From Phycisphaerales bacterium (GTDB lineage Bacteria > Planctomycetota > Phycisphaerae > Phycisphaerales > UBA1924): DNA of 64,000 nt. The stretch is from NCBI GenBank assembly GCA_029260375.1, contig JAJDDI010000063.1, positions 41,997 through 105,996 of the forward strand. The letters run 5' to 3'. Below, piece after piece: positions 52,571 to 60,786 of this stretch. A program made the position numbers and the translations under genes. A model generated the notes under the pieces. It ran no database searches and had not been told where the DNA came from. It saw nothing but the letters and a program-made list of their open reading frames with translations. Each line of letters starts with the position of its first letter. The stretch's first letter is position 1.

Positions 52571-53788
52571 ATGTCCTCAAAAACGCTGACCGGCATCCTT
52601 GAATGGCCGGAGCGCGCCGAAGGTCGCGTACGTCAGTTAAGCGACCAGGCGACGGTGCTCCAGAGCGCGGATGACCCGTTTGTCCCCGTGGCATTCGGCG
52701 ACGAGCTGCCCCTGCGCAACGGGCTCGAGGTCACCGTCGAGGTGGTCGAGCGCCTGAGCAAGCGGCGCAGGCGCGGCGGGAACAAGAACAACGTCCCCCG
52801 AAAGCCCAGGCCAGTCGTGGACCGCTTTGTCGAGATCGAGGGCATGACGCCCGCGACGTTCGCCGAGCGGAACAAGAGCTTCGAGGACCTGACGTCCATC
52901 GATCCGAGCCCGATGCTCAACCTCGAGTACGAGGGCTGCCCCGCGTCGTGCAGGCTTGTGGACCTGTTCTGCCCGATCGGTCGCGGGCAGCGCGGGCTGA
53001 TCGTCAGCCCCCCCAAGGCGGGCAAGACGACGCTGCTCAAGGACATCGCCCGGGGCCTGCTGGTCAACCACAAGGACCTGCACCTGATCATGCTGCTCGT
53101 CGATGAGCGACCCGAAGAGGTCACCGACATCAAGCGGTCGTTCATCCGTCGCCCGGGCGACGAGGGCGAGTGGGACAAGCCCTGGGACCCGGACCGCGTG
53201 CAGGTCGTCGCGTCGAGCAACGACCACGATATCGAGCGGCACATCCAGATCTGCACGCTCACGCTCGAACGCTGCAAGCGGATGGTCGAGTCGGGCAAGC
53301 ACGTGGTGGTGATGCTCGACTCGCTGACGCGCGTCGGGCGGGCGTTCAACCGCTCCAACCGGCACGCCAGCTCCGGGCGGACGATGTCGGGCGGGATCGA
53401 CTCAAGAGCCTTGGAGGTGCCCAAGCAGATCTTCGGCGCCGCCCGCAACACCGAAGAGGCCGGGAGCCTGACCATCCTGGCGACGTGCCTCGTGGACACC
53501 GGCTCGCAGGGCGATCAGGTGATCTTCGAGGAGTTCAAGGGCACGGGCAACATGGAGCTGATCCTGGACCGCAAGGTCGCGGAGCAGCGCCTGTTCCCGG
53601 CCATGAACCTTGCCGCCAGCGGCACGCGCAAGGAGCACCTGCTGCTCGACGAGCAGACGTTCAAGACGGTGACGGCCCTGCGCCGGCGCCTGATGAGCAT
53701 GAAGCCCCCGCAGCAGATCGAGCAGCTGCTCGCGGCCCTCGAGCGGATGCCGACCAACGCGCAGCTCGTGGGCAGCGCGGGCGCGTGA
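52571..53788 (+). CDS. rho: Transcription termination factor Rho
   Basis: Hexameric RNA-dependent ATPase that ends transcription. The 405-residue product has the full C-terminal motor: PIGRGQRGLIVSPPKAGKTTLL (Walker A, Lys152), MLLVDERPEEVTD, VVMLDSLTRVGRAFN, the Q-loop region SGRTMSGGIDSRAL, FGAARNTEEAGSLTI and FEEFKGTGNMEL. The N-terminus is unusual: the helical Rho_N subdomain is absent, and the cold-shock-like domain has TGILEWPERAEGRVRQL where Rho proteins usually have a GFGFLR motif. A basic stretch SKRRRRGGNKNN follows. ATG at 52571 is used; a TTG at 52538 would add 11 residues. Confidence 0.95.
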   Translation: MSSKTLTGILEWPERAEGRVRQLSDQATVLQSADDPFVPVAFGDELPLRNGLEVTVEVVERLSKRRRRGGNKNNVPRKPRPVVDRFVEIEGMTPATFAERNKSFEDLTSIDPSPMLNLEYEGCPASCRLVDLFCPIGRGQRGLIVSPPKAGKTTLLKDIARGLLVNHKDLHLIMLLVDERPEEVTDIKRSFIRRPGDEGEWDKPWDPDRVQVVASSNDHDIERHIQICTLTLERCKRMVESGKHVVVMLDSLTRVGRAFNRSNRHASSGRTMSGGIDSRALEVPKQIFGAARNTEEAGSLTILATCLVDTGSQGDQVIFEEFKGTGNMELILDRKVAEQRLFPAMNLAASGTRKEHLLLDEQTFKTVTALRRRLMSMKPPQQIEQLLAALERMPTNAQLVGSAGA

Positions 53789-53800
53789 GGACCCTTCAGA

Positions 53801-55045
53801 TCACGGACAGCCGGCGCCGAACGCGGTCAGGAACGCGAGGACGTCGCTGAAGTCGCAGATTCCCAGCGGGACCACGTAGTCGCCGCATTGACTGCACTCG
53901 GCAAACGCCTGAAGAAACGCGATCACGTCAGCAAAGTCCAAAGTCCCGAACGGCTCCGCGATATCACCGAGCAGGCAGTCGCCGCAGGGGAATGGGTTAC
54001 CCTGTGTTCCGTACATCTCGATCCAACTCGACGCGTACAGAGCGGCGTTCCCCGGTTCGCATGAGAACCCGCCCAAGTCGAACGAGCCCAAGTAAGTGGG
54101 TTCGTAGTACGTCGGACAGCTCGGACCCGCGGTGTAGACGTCGAAGAGATCTTCCGTGCCCGTCGAGTTGGGTGGGATGCCATCGCTCGGCCCGGCGGTG
54201 ATGAACCCGCTCATGCCGCGATGTGCAGGGCTAAGGGTGGACTGGTTGAATCGGTACGACCAGGAAAAATCGGCGAGGCCGTCGCTGTCGATGTCCTGCC
54301 CGGAGGTGTTGGGGAACCCGTTGTTGGGGCCGTAGAGCGCGCCGCCCGAGATGCCGGTGCCCGCGTCGTCGATCCCGTTGGTGTCGCCAAGCTCGAAGAT
54401 GAGCGAGGGCGCGAGTGAGGCGAAGTCGAGGGTGAGGATGTAGACCGCCGCGAAGCCGGGGGGGAGACTGCCGACCTGGCCCGCGAGGGTGGGGATGGTC
54501 AGGTCGAGAATGCACGAGCGTCCGGAGAGGCCCGGGCCGTCGGCGCCGCGCCCGTTGTCGTTGTCGGCGAAGGTGATGGTCAGGTCGTAGCCGACGACAC
54601 CGTCGCCGATTGAGTCGGAGTCCACGTCGATATCTGGCACGGTGGTCGCGTACGTGATGACGAGGCAATCGGCGACCGAGTCGGGTTCGATGTCGCCCCA
54701 CCAGAGGTACATGGCGCCCTCACAGGGGAGGTCGCCGTCGCAGGGCGTGCCCGCGAAGTCGCCGAAGCCGTCGGCGTCGAGGTCGGGGTCGTCGATGACG
54801 CCGACGGTCCCGCCGGTGGCGCAGGGGTCGGTGTTGTTGTTGAGCCAGAGGGCCGAGGAACCGCTCCGCGCGCCGGCGTCGATGGGTGTGATCGTCCGCT
54901 CGCCGGTGGCCATGTTGATGTGAATATTGGCGACGGGGAGGGCGCGCATGGTGCGACCAGACAGGCTGGTTGTGTCCTGGGCCAGGGCGGGGGCGGTCAG
55001 GCCCGCGGCGATGGCGAGCGACAGGGCCGCGTTTGGCTTGGTCAT
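53801..55045 (-). CDS. Secreted GC-type dockerin protein, tandem paralogue 5
   Basis: Fifth and last member in transcription order of a five-gene tandem family. The 414-residue product has a signal peptide (MTKPNAALSLAIAAGLTAPALA). It shares with its neighbours LPVANIHINMATGERTITP, WLNNNTDPC, Asp-rich repeats such as DPDLDADGFGDF, LPCEGAMYLWWGDI, and FELGDTNGIDDAGTGISGG. The dockerin module is DIAEPFGTLDFADVIAFL, then YVVPLGICDFSDVLAFL, and ends GCP. The D-x-D-x-DG repeats look like calcium-binding loops. It is closest to paralogue 4, with 121 bases almost identical. Function unknown. Confidence 0.8.
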   Translation of the reverse strand: MTKPNAALSLAIAAGLTAPALAQDTTSLSGRTMRALPVANIHINMATGERTITPIDAGARSGSSALWLNNNTDPCATGGTVGVIDDPDLDADGFGDFAGTPCDGDLPCEGAMYLWWGDIEPDSVADCLVITYATTVPDIDVDSDSIGDGVVGYDLTITFADNDNGRGADGPGLSGRSCILDLTIPTLAGQVGSLPPGFAAVYILTLDFASLAPSLIFELGDTNGIDDAGTGISGGALYGPNNGFPNTSGQDIDSDGLADFSWSYRFNQSTLSPAHRGMSGFITAGPSDGIPPNSTGTEDLFDVYTAGPSCPTYYEPTYLGSFDLGGFSCEPGNAALYASSWIEMYGTQGNPFPCGDCLLGDIAEPFGTLDFADVIAFLQAFAECSQCGDYVVPLGICDFSDVLAFLTAFGAGCP

Positions 55046-55118
55046 CGTGTTCTCCTCAGAAAGCGCCCAGGCCCAGAACGGGCCGGGACTGTTCGCACCT
55101 GAGTGCGGATGGGATCCG

Positions 55119-56378
55119 CTACGGGCAGCCAACGCCGAACTCAGTCAAGAATGCGATGACATCGGCGAAATCCAGAATACCGAACGGCGGGGCGAAGTCG
55201 GCCGGCTCGCCACCGGGGATTCCCGCAGCAAATGCTGTCAGGAACGCCAGAACATCGGAGATGTCATGCACACAGAACGGCTCAGCGAGATCGGCCTGAT
55301 TGCAGTCACAAGGTGGCTCACCTCGTCCATAGAACTCGATCCAGCACGAGGCGAACGGGGAGGCGGCGCCCGGCTCGCACGAGGCGCCGCCCAGGTCGAA
55401 TGAGCCGAGGTAGGTCGGCGCGAGATCGGGCGGGCAGCTCGGACCCGCGGTGTACACGTCGAATAGGTCCTCCGTGCCCGTCGCGTCGGCGGGGTCCGCG
55501 GGCAGATCGCCCGGGTTGCCCAGCTTGGGCCCCGCGGCGGCAAAGCCGCTCATGCCGCGCTGTGATGGGGCGAGGCTTGACTGGTTGAAGCGGTAGGACC
55601 ATGAGAAATCAGACAACCCGTCGCTGTCGATGTCCTGCCCGGAGGTGTTGGGGAACCCGTTGTTGGGGCCGTAGAGCGCGCCGCCCGAGATGCCGGTGCC
55701 CGCATCGTCAACGCCGTTGGTGTCGCCAAGCTCGAAGATGTACGACGGCGCGAATGAGGCGAAGTCGAGGGTGAGGACATACACCGCGGCAAACCCTGGG
55801 GGGACGCTGCCGAGCATGCCCGCGAGTGTGGGGATGGTCAGGTCGAGAATGCACGAGCGTCCGGAGAGGCCCGGCCCGTCGGCGGCGCGCCCGTTGTCGT
55901 TGTCGGAGAAGGTGATGGACAGGTCGTAGCCGACGATGCCGTCGCCGATGGAGTCGGAGTCCAGGTCCGTGTCGGGGAGGGTGGTCGCGTACGAGATCAC
56001 GACACAGTCCACGACCGAGTTCTGCTGGATATCGCCCCACCAGAGGAACATGGCGCCCTCGCAGGGGAGGTCGCCGTCGCAGGGGGTGTTTGCAAAGTCG
56101 CCGAAGCCGTCGGCGTCGAGGTCGGGGTCGTCGATGATACCGACCATGCCACCGGTGGCGCAGGGGTCGGTGTTGTTGTTGATCCAGATGGCGGCGGAGA
56201 GGCTGCGCGCTCCGGCGTCGATGGGCGTGACCACGCGCTCGCCGGTGGCCATGTTGATGTGGATGTTGGCGACGGGGTAGCCGGGCATGGTGCGCCCGGG
56301 CAGGCTGGACTGGGCCAGGGCGGGGGCGGACAGACCGGCCAGCATCGCGAGTGACAGGGTTCTAAGCTGCGGGGTCAT
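55119..56378 (-). CDS. Secreted GC-type dockerin protein, tandem paralogue 4
   Basis: A 419-residue member of the tandem family, with signal peptide MTPQLRTLSLAMLAGLSAPALA. The domain order is as in paralogue 5: VANIHINMATGERVVTP, WINNNTDPC, calcium-loop-like DPDLDADGFGDF, CEGAMFLWWGDI, GPNNGFPNTSGQDIDSDGL, then a dockerin whose first half is CNQADLAEPFCVHDISDVLAFL and second DFAPPFGILDFADVIAFL, ending GCP. The first half has an extra Cys in place of Gly. The ATG at 56378 is preceded by GAGGAG. A 68-base gap separates it from paralogue 3. Confidence 0.8.
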   Translation of the reverse strand: MTPQLRTLSLAMLAGLSAPALAQSSLPGRTMPGYPVANIHINMATGERVVTPIDAGARSLSAAIWINNNTDPCATGGMVGIIDDPDLDADGFGDFANTPCDGDLPCEGAMFLWWGDIQQNSVVDCVVISYATTLPDTDLDSDSIGDGIVGYDLSITFSDNDNGRAADGPGLSGRSCILDLTIPTLAGMLGSVPPGFAAVYVLTLDFASFAPSYIFELGDTNGVDDAGTGISGGALYGPNNGFPNTSGQDIDSDGLSDFSWSYRFNQSSLAPSQRGMSGFAAAGPKLGNPGDLPADPADATGTEDLFDVYTAGPSCPPDLAPTYLGSFDLGGASCEPGAASPFASCWIEFYGRGEPPCDCNQADLAEPFCVHDISDVLAFLTAFAAGIPGGEPADFAPPFGILDFADVIAFLTEFGVGCP

Positions 56379-56446
56379 TCGGGTCTCCTCGGGACTTTCA
56401 GAATCCCCATAAATGCCTGGCGATGCAAGAGCGATGGGCGGTCTCG

Positions 56447-57682
56447 TTACGGGCACCCTTGCCCGAAGTACGTCAGGAAGGCGATGACATCGGCGAAATC
56501 AAGTGAGCCGATGGGCTCGGCGATATCGGCGTAGACACCTTGGTTTCCGTAGGCGGTCAGGAACGCGATGACGTCGGGGAAGTCGAGCACGCCCAAGGGC
56601 TCGGCGCAGTCGGCGGGGTTGCACCCGGGGTGGGGCGGGACGGGCCCGGGATGGCCGTAGAGCTCCAAGTGCGTGGAGAGGAACGGGACTTCCGAGCCCG
56701 GGTAACAGGTGAACCCGGCGAAGAAGAAGGTGCCGATGTAGTCGGCCAGGTGGTCGGGCGGGCAGCTCGGGCCGTTGGCGTAGTTGTCGGCGCTGTCGAA
56801 GAGTCCGATGGCGTCGGCGGGGTGGGGCGGGGTGTCACCCGGGTTGCCGTACTTGTCGGCGGAGCTGACGAAGCCGACGAAGCCGCGCTGGGCCTGCGGG
56901 ATGGCGGACTGATCGAACCGGACGCCCCAGGAAAAATCATGGTGTCCGTTGCTGTCGAGATCGACGTATGTGGGCTCGCCGTAGATGGCGCCGCCGGAAT
57001 AGCCAGTCCCCGCGTCGTCGATGCCGTCCGAGTCGCCCAGCTCGAAGACGAGCGAGGGCGAGTCCTTTGCGAGGTCGATGACCAGCTCGTACACGGCGCC
57101 GAAGCCGGGCGGGAGATTGCCCAGATCGCCGGGCAGGTCGGTGATCTCGAGTTCGATGATGCACTGGCGTTCGTAGCCGGGCACGTGGGCGCCGAAGCCG
57201 TCGTCGTGGTCGGCGAAGTTGAGGTAGAGGGTGAGCCCGGGGACGCCGTCGCCCACGCCGTCGGAATCAAGATCGACGTCGGGCACGCCCGTGCCGTACA
57301 TGAAGTGGACGCGGTCGATGACGGTGTCGGGGTCGTGGAGGTCGGCCCAGAAGTTGGTCCAGTTGCCCTCGCAGGGGAATGTGGCGTCGCAGGCGCCGCC
57401 GAAGATGTCGCCGATCCCATCGCCGTCGGTGTCGGCCTCATCGACAAAGCCGATGGTGATGCCCGTGAGGCAGGGGTCGGTGTTGTCGTTGATCCAGACG
57501 GGCGGGGAGCCGGAGCGAGGCTGGCTGTTCCAGGGACGGATCGTTCGCTCACCGGTGGCGAGGTTGACGTGGATCTGAGCGACGGGGACACCCCGGGTGA
57601 AGCGGGGCGTCGTGTCTTGCGCGAGCGCAGGCTGGGCAAGGCCGGTGGCGAGGGCGATGCGGAGGGTGGTCGCGGTGCTCAT
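56447..57682 (-). CDS. Secreted GC-type dockerin protein, tandem paralogue 3
   Basis: A 411-residue member with signal peptide MSTATTLRIALATGLAQPALA. It has RFTRGVPVAQIHVNLATGERTI, WINDNTDPC, DEADTDGDGIGDIFGG, CEGNWTNFWADLHDPD, VPDVDLDSDGVGDGVPG and FELGDSDGIDDAGTGYSGGAIYG. The dockerin module reads CNPADCAEPLGVLDFPDVIAFL, then DIAEPIGSLDFADVIAFL, ending GCP. Three in-frame ATGs are possible (57694, 57685, 57682). The last has GGAG at the best spacing; the first overlaps the stop of paralogue 2 as TGATG, so the genes are coupled. Confidence 0.8.
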   Translation of the reverse strand: MSTATTLRIALATGLAQPALAQDTTPRFTRGVPVAQIHVNLATGERTIRPWNSQPRSGSPPVWINDNTDPCLTGITIGFVDEADTDGDGIGDIFGGACDATFPCEGNWTNFWADLHDPDTVIDRVHFMYGTGVPDVDLDSDGVGDGVPGLTLYLNFADHDDGFGAHVPGYERQCIIELEITDLPGDLGNLPPGFGAVYELVIDLAKDSPSLVFELGDSDGIDDAGTGYSGGAIYGEPTYVDLDSNGHHDFSWGVRFDQSAIPQAQRGFVGFVSSADKYGNPGDTPPHPADAIGLFDSADNYANGPSCPPDHLADYIGTFFFAGFTCYPGSEVPFLSTHLELYGHPGPVPPHPGCNPADCAEPLGVLDFPDVIAFLTAYGNQGVYADIAEPIGSLDFADVIAFLTYFGQGCP

Positions 57683-57693
57683 CATGGTCTCCA

Positions 57694-58929
57694 TCAGGGG
57701 CAGCCGGCGCTGAACTGTGTGAGGAACTCGAGCACGTCGGCGAAATCGAACACGAAGTACGGCGGGGCGAAGTTCGAGGCGAATCCGCTGCCGCTTGCGA
57801 CGGACCCGAGAAAGTGGGTGACATCCGCGAAGTCCAGCGTCTCGTAGGGGAGCTGGCTGTCGGCGCGGCTGCACGGGGCTCTGTCCTCGCCGTAAAGCTC
57901 GATGAACGATGAGCTGGGCGGCGTTTCTGCGCCCGGGGCGCAGGTGAAGTGGCCGAAGAAGAGGAAGATGCCCGGGGTGACGTCGGGTGGGCAGCTCGGG
58001 CCCGAGGAGTAGATGTCTACGGCGTCGAATATCCCCTGAGCGTCGGCGGGGTGGGGCGGGAGGTCGCCCGGGTTGTTGAGCTTGGGCGCCACGGTGATGA
58101 ATCCGGTGACGCCGCGCTCGGGCTGGGGGATGGTGGATTGATCGAAGCGGATGGCCCAGGAGAAGTCGTGCCCCCCGTCGCTGTCGAGATCGCGGAACGT
58201 GGGGTGTCCGTAGATGGCGGCGCCCGAGAGCCCGGTCCCCGCGTCGTCGATGGCGTCTGAATCGCCGAGTTCGAAGACCAGCGACGGCGCCGATTGGGCC
58301 AGATCAACCACAATCTCATAGATGGCGGCGAAGCCGGGCGGGAGCGAGCCCTCGACCATGCCCGGGAGGTCTTCGAGGCAGAGCTCGATGATGCACGAGC
58401 GTCCGCTGGCGCCGGGCCCGTCGAAGCCGAAGCCGTTGTCGTTGTCGGCGAAGTTGAGGTAGAGGTCGAAGCCCGGAACGCCGTCGCCGATGGCGTCGGA
58501 GTCGAGGTCCACGTCGGGGGCGGTTGTGGCGTAGCGGAGAACGATCCGTTCGATCACGGTGTCGGAGCCATGGAGGTCGCCCCACCAGTTGTTCCAGGTC
58601 CCCTCGCAGGGGAACGTGCCGCCGACGCAGGCGCCGCCGAAGAGGTCGCCGAATCCGTCGAGGTCGGTGTCGGGGTCATCGATAACGCCGACGGTCCCGC
58701 CGGTGGCGCAGGGGTCGGCGTTGTTGTTGAGCCAGACGGGATCAGAGGCGTCGCGCGATCCGGAGCCAAATGGCAGGGAGGCGTGATTCCCGGTGCGCAG
58801 GTCGTAGTGGATCTGCGCGACGGGGACGCCCCGGGCAAATCGGGGCAGCGCGTCCTGCGCGAGGGCGCCGCGGGCCGCCAGGCCGGCGGCGAGGAGTGTG
58901 AGGCAGGGCGGTGTGTATCCGGCGTGCAT
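57694..58929 (-). CDS. Secreted GC-type dockerin protein, tandem paralogue 2
   Basis: A 411-residue member with signal peptide MHAGYTPPCLTLLAAGLAARGALA. It carries RFARGVPVAQIHYDLRTGN, WLNNNADPC, DPDTDLDGFGDLFGGAC, CEGTWNNWWGDLHGSD, APDVDLDSDAIGDGVPG and FELGDSDAIDDAGTGLSG. Its dockerin is the most diverged of the set: the first half is CSRADSQLPYETLDFADVTHFL and the second FAPPYFVFDFADVLEFL, ending GCP. Its start lies 7 bases after the stop of paralogue 1 and its stop overlaps the ATG of paralogue 3. Confidence 0.8.
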   Translation of the reverse strand: MHAGYTPPCLTLLAAGLAARGALAQDALPRFARGVPVAQIHYDLRTGNHASLPFGSGSRDASDPVWLNNNADPCATGGTVGVIDDPDTDLDGFGDLFGGACVGGTFPCEGTWNNWWGDLHGSDTVIERIVLRYATTAPDVDLDSDAIGDGVPGFDLYLNFADNDNGFGFDGPGASGRSCIIELCLEDLPGMVEGSLPPGFAAIYEIVVDLAQSAPSLVFELGDSDAIDDAGTGLSGAAIYGHPTFRDLDSDGGHDFSWAIRFDQSTIPQPERGVTGFITVAPKLNNPGDLPPHPADAQGIFDAVDIYSSGPSCPPDVTPGIFLFFGHFTCAPGAETPPSSSFIELYGEDRAPCSRADSQLPYETLDFADVTHFLGSVASGSGFASNFAPPYFVFDFADVLEFLTQFSAGCP

Positions 58930-58936
58930 GGTCGGC

Positions 58937-60178
58937 TCACGGCAGGGCGCAGTTGGTTCCGAAACAGTTCAGGAAAACGACTAGGTCGCTGAAGTCGCAC
59001 GTCCCGAACGGGACGGCGTAGTCCGCGATCGGGTCGCAGAACTCGAACGCTTCAAGGAACGCGATGACATCGGAGAAGTCGAGTTCGAAGAACGGCGGCG
59101 CGAAGTCACACTCGCACTCGTTGGGGAGGCCGCCACTGCCGTAGAGCTCGATGAAACTGGATGCGTACGGATCGCCCCACGGCTCGCAGCTGAAGTACGG
59201 GAAGAACGTGCCCCAGTCCAGTATCGTCACGTTCGGCGGGCACGAGGGGCCGGTGCGATACGTGATGGGTTCGATGTGCGTGCCCTGCGCATCGGCGGGG
59301 TGTGCGGGGAGATCGCCCGGGTTGCCGAGCTTGGGCGAGGCGGTGATGACGCCGGCCGCGCCGCGCTGAGCCTGCGGGATGGCGGACTGATCGAAGCGGA
59401 TGCCCCACGAGAAATCGTGGCCTGCAATATTGTCGAGATCCGAGAACGTGGGCTGCCCGTAGATGGCGCCGCCCGAATACCCGGTGCCCGCGTCGTCAAT
59501 CCCGTCGGAGTCGCCCAGCTCGAAGACGAGCGACGGGGTGCTCTGGCCGAGGTCGATCACGAGCTCGTAGACCGCGATAAACCCGAGCGGGAGCGGATCG
59601 ACCATGCCCGGCAGGTTCTCAAGGCAGAGCTCGATGATGCACAGGCGACCGGACTCGACGGACTCGCCGCCGAAGCCGTTGTCGCGGTCGGCGAAGTTGA
59701 GATAGAGGTTGAAGCCCGGGACGCCGTCGCCGATGCCGTCGGAGTCGAGATCGACATCGGGGACCGAGGTTCCGTACCGGATGATGATGCGATCGACGAC
59801 CGCATCCGGGGCGTGCAGGTCGCCCCAGTAGTTGTACCACACGCCTTCGCACGGGAGCGTTCCACCAGGTGTACCCGTGCAGTCCTGCCCGAAGAGGTCG
59901 CTCTGTCCGTCCCCGTCGGTGTCGGGGTCGTCCATGATGTACACGAGCTCGCCGGTGAGACATGGGTCGGTGTTGTTGTTGAGCCAGAGGGGGGCGGAGG
60001 TTCCGCGTGGTTCAGTGCCCCACGGTGAGACCGTGCGTTCCCCCGTGCCGAGATCGATGTGGATCTGAGCGATGTTGACGGCGCGGGCGAAGTTGGGCCG
60101 GCTGGGGGCGTCCTGGGCGGGGGCGGTCTGGGCGGCCAGGCCGGCGGCGAGCGAGATCGCGAGTGTGGGGGTGATCAT
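58937..60178 (-). CDS. Secreted GC-type dockerin protein, tandem paralogue 1
   Basis: The first gene of the tandem array; 413 residues with signal peptide MITPTLAISLAAGLAAQTAPA. It has NFARAVNIAQIHIDLGTGERTVSPW, WLNNNTDPC, DPDTDGDGQSDLFGQDC, CEGVWYNYWGDLHAPD, VPDVDLDSDGIGDGVPG and FELGDSDGIDDAGTGYSGGAIYG. The dockerin is CDFAPPFFELDFSDVIAFL, then YAVPFGTCDFSDLVVFL. It ends NCALP, so the terminal Cys-Pro of the other members is displaced. GGAG precedes the ATG at 60178. The 298 bases upstream (60179-60476) hold a promoter pointing the other way. Confidence 0.8.
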   Translation of the reverse strand: MITPTLAISLAAGLAAQTAPAQDAPSRPNFARAVNIAQIHIDLGTGERTVSPWGTEPRGTSAPLWLNNNTDPCLTGELVYIMDDPDTDGDGQSDLFGQDCTGTPGGTLPCEGVWYNYWGDLHAPDAVVDRIIIRYGTSVPDVDLDSDGIGDGVPGFNLYLNFADRDNGFGGESVESGRLCIIELCLENLPGMVDPLPLGFIAVYELVIDLGQSTPSLVFELGDSDGIDDAGTGYSGGAIYGQPTFSDLDNIAGHDFSWGIRFDQSAIPQAQRGAAGVITASPKLGNPGDLPAHPADAQGTHIEPITYRTGPSCPPNVTILDWGTFFPYFSCEPWGDPYASSFIELYGSGGLPNECECDFAPPFFELDFSDVIAFLEAFEFCDPIADYAVPFGTCDFSDLVVFLNCFGTNCALP

Positions 60179-60380
60179 GAGAATCTCCGGTTTCCGACCC
60201 CGAAGGGCCGGCTTGCACAGGGCGAGCGGGGGCTCGCCGGGCCCGAGAGAACCCCGGGCGACCAGGATTGTCCGCCCGGGGCGAGGGTTGGTTTCTGGAA
60301 TTCGGGGCGCCCCCCCGGGCGGGGAGGGCGCCGGCTCGGGATGGAATCGACCCTGACGCGCCCGAGGGGGTGATCCCTGG

Positions 60381-60408
60381 TTGACCGGGGGGGGGCAAGG
60401 ACTACGAT
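60381..60408 (+). promoter_or_regulatory. Sigma-70 promoter for the tRNA-Thr/tuf operon
   Basis: TTGACC (60381-60386), a 16-base spacer containing nine consecutive G, and TACGAT (60403-60408) form the best promoter in the window. Transcription would start near 60415, about 60 bases before tRNA-Thr. Confidence 0.6.
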
Positions 60409-60476
60409 CCCGTCCTCCCGCGAGGGGGGAAAGCAGATCCCGAAGGGTCGTGGGCCAGCCCACCCCGGGGGGTGAC

Positions 60477-60548
60477 GCCGCTGTAGCTCAGTGGTAGAGC
60501 GCACCCTTGGTAAGGGTGAGGTCGCGGGTTCAAGTCCCACCAGCGGCT
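60477..60548 (+). tRNA. tRNA-Thr(GGT)
   Basis: A 72-base cloverleaf: acceptor GCCGCTG pairs with CAGCGGC, the D arm is GCTC/GAGC, and the anticodon stem CACCC/GGGTG encloses TTGGTAA with anticodon GGT. The T arm is GCGGG/CCCAC with one C-A mismatch. The discriminator is T and no CCA is encoded. Placement just before tuf is common in bacteria. Confidence 0.93.
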
Positions 60549-60786
60549 GTGTTTGGGCTCCGGACCAGGGCACGGGAGGCCCCCGGAGGACTTGCAGAAT
60601 CGATCGGTCGCCGGCTCGGCCCGTGGTTGTGCCGGCGCTACACTCTTGGCCCGTCGAGGTGCGCGTGTGATGCGTGTCGAGAGGGGTTGAGTAACGAATC
60701 AGTCCGCGCCGGTGGCGCGGCGTTGTACGCACCAGAGCGGGCCTGAACCTAGACGACACGGCTCCCTGCAGAAGAGGATTCACGAG

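Noticed and set aside
60387..60395. Run of nine G as a possible sequencing artefact
   Set aside because: It falls in a promoter spacer of acceptable length and not in a coding frame, so no frameshift would reveal an error.
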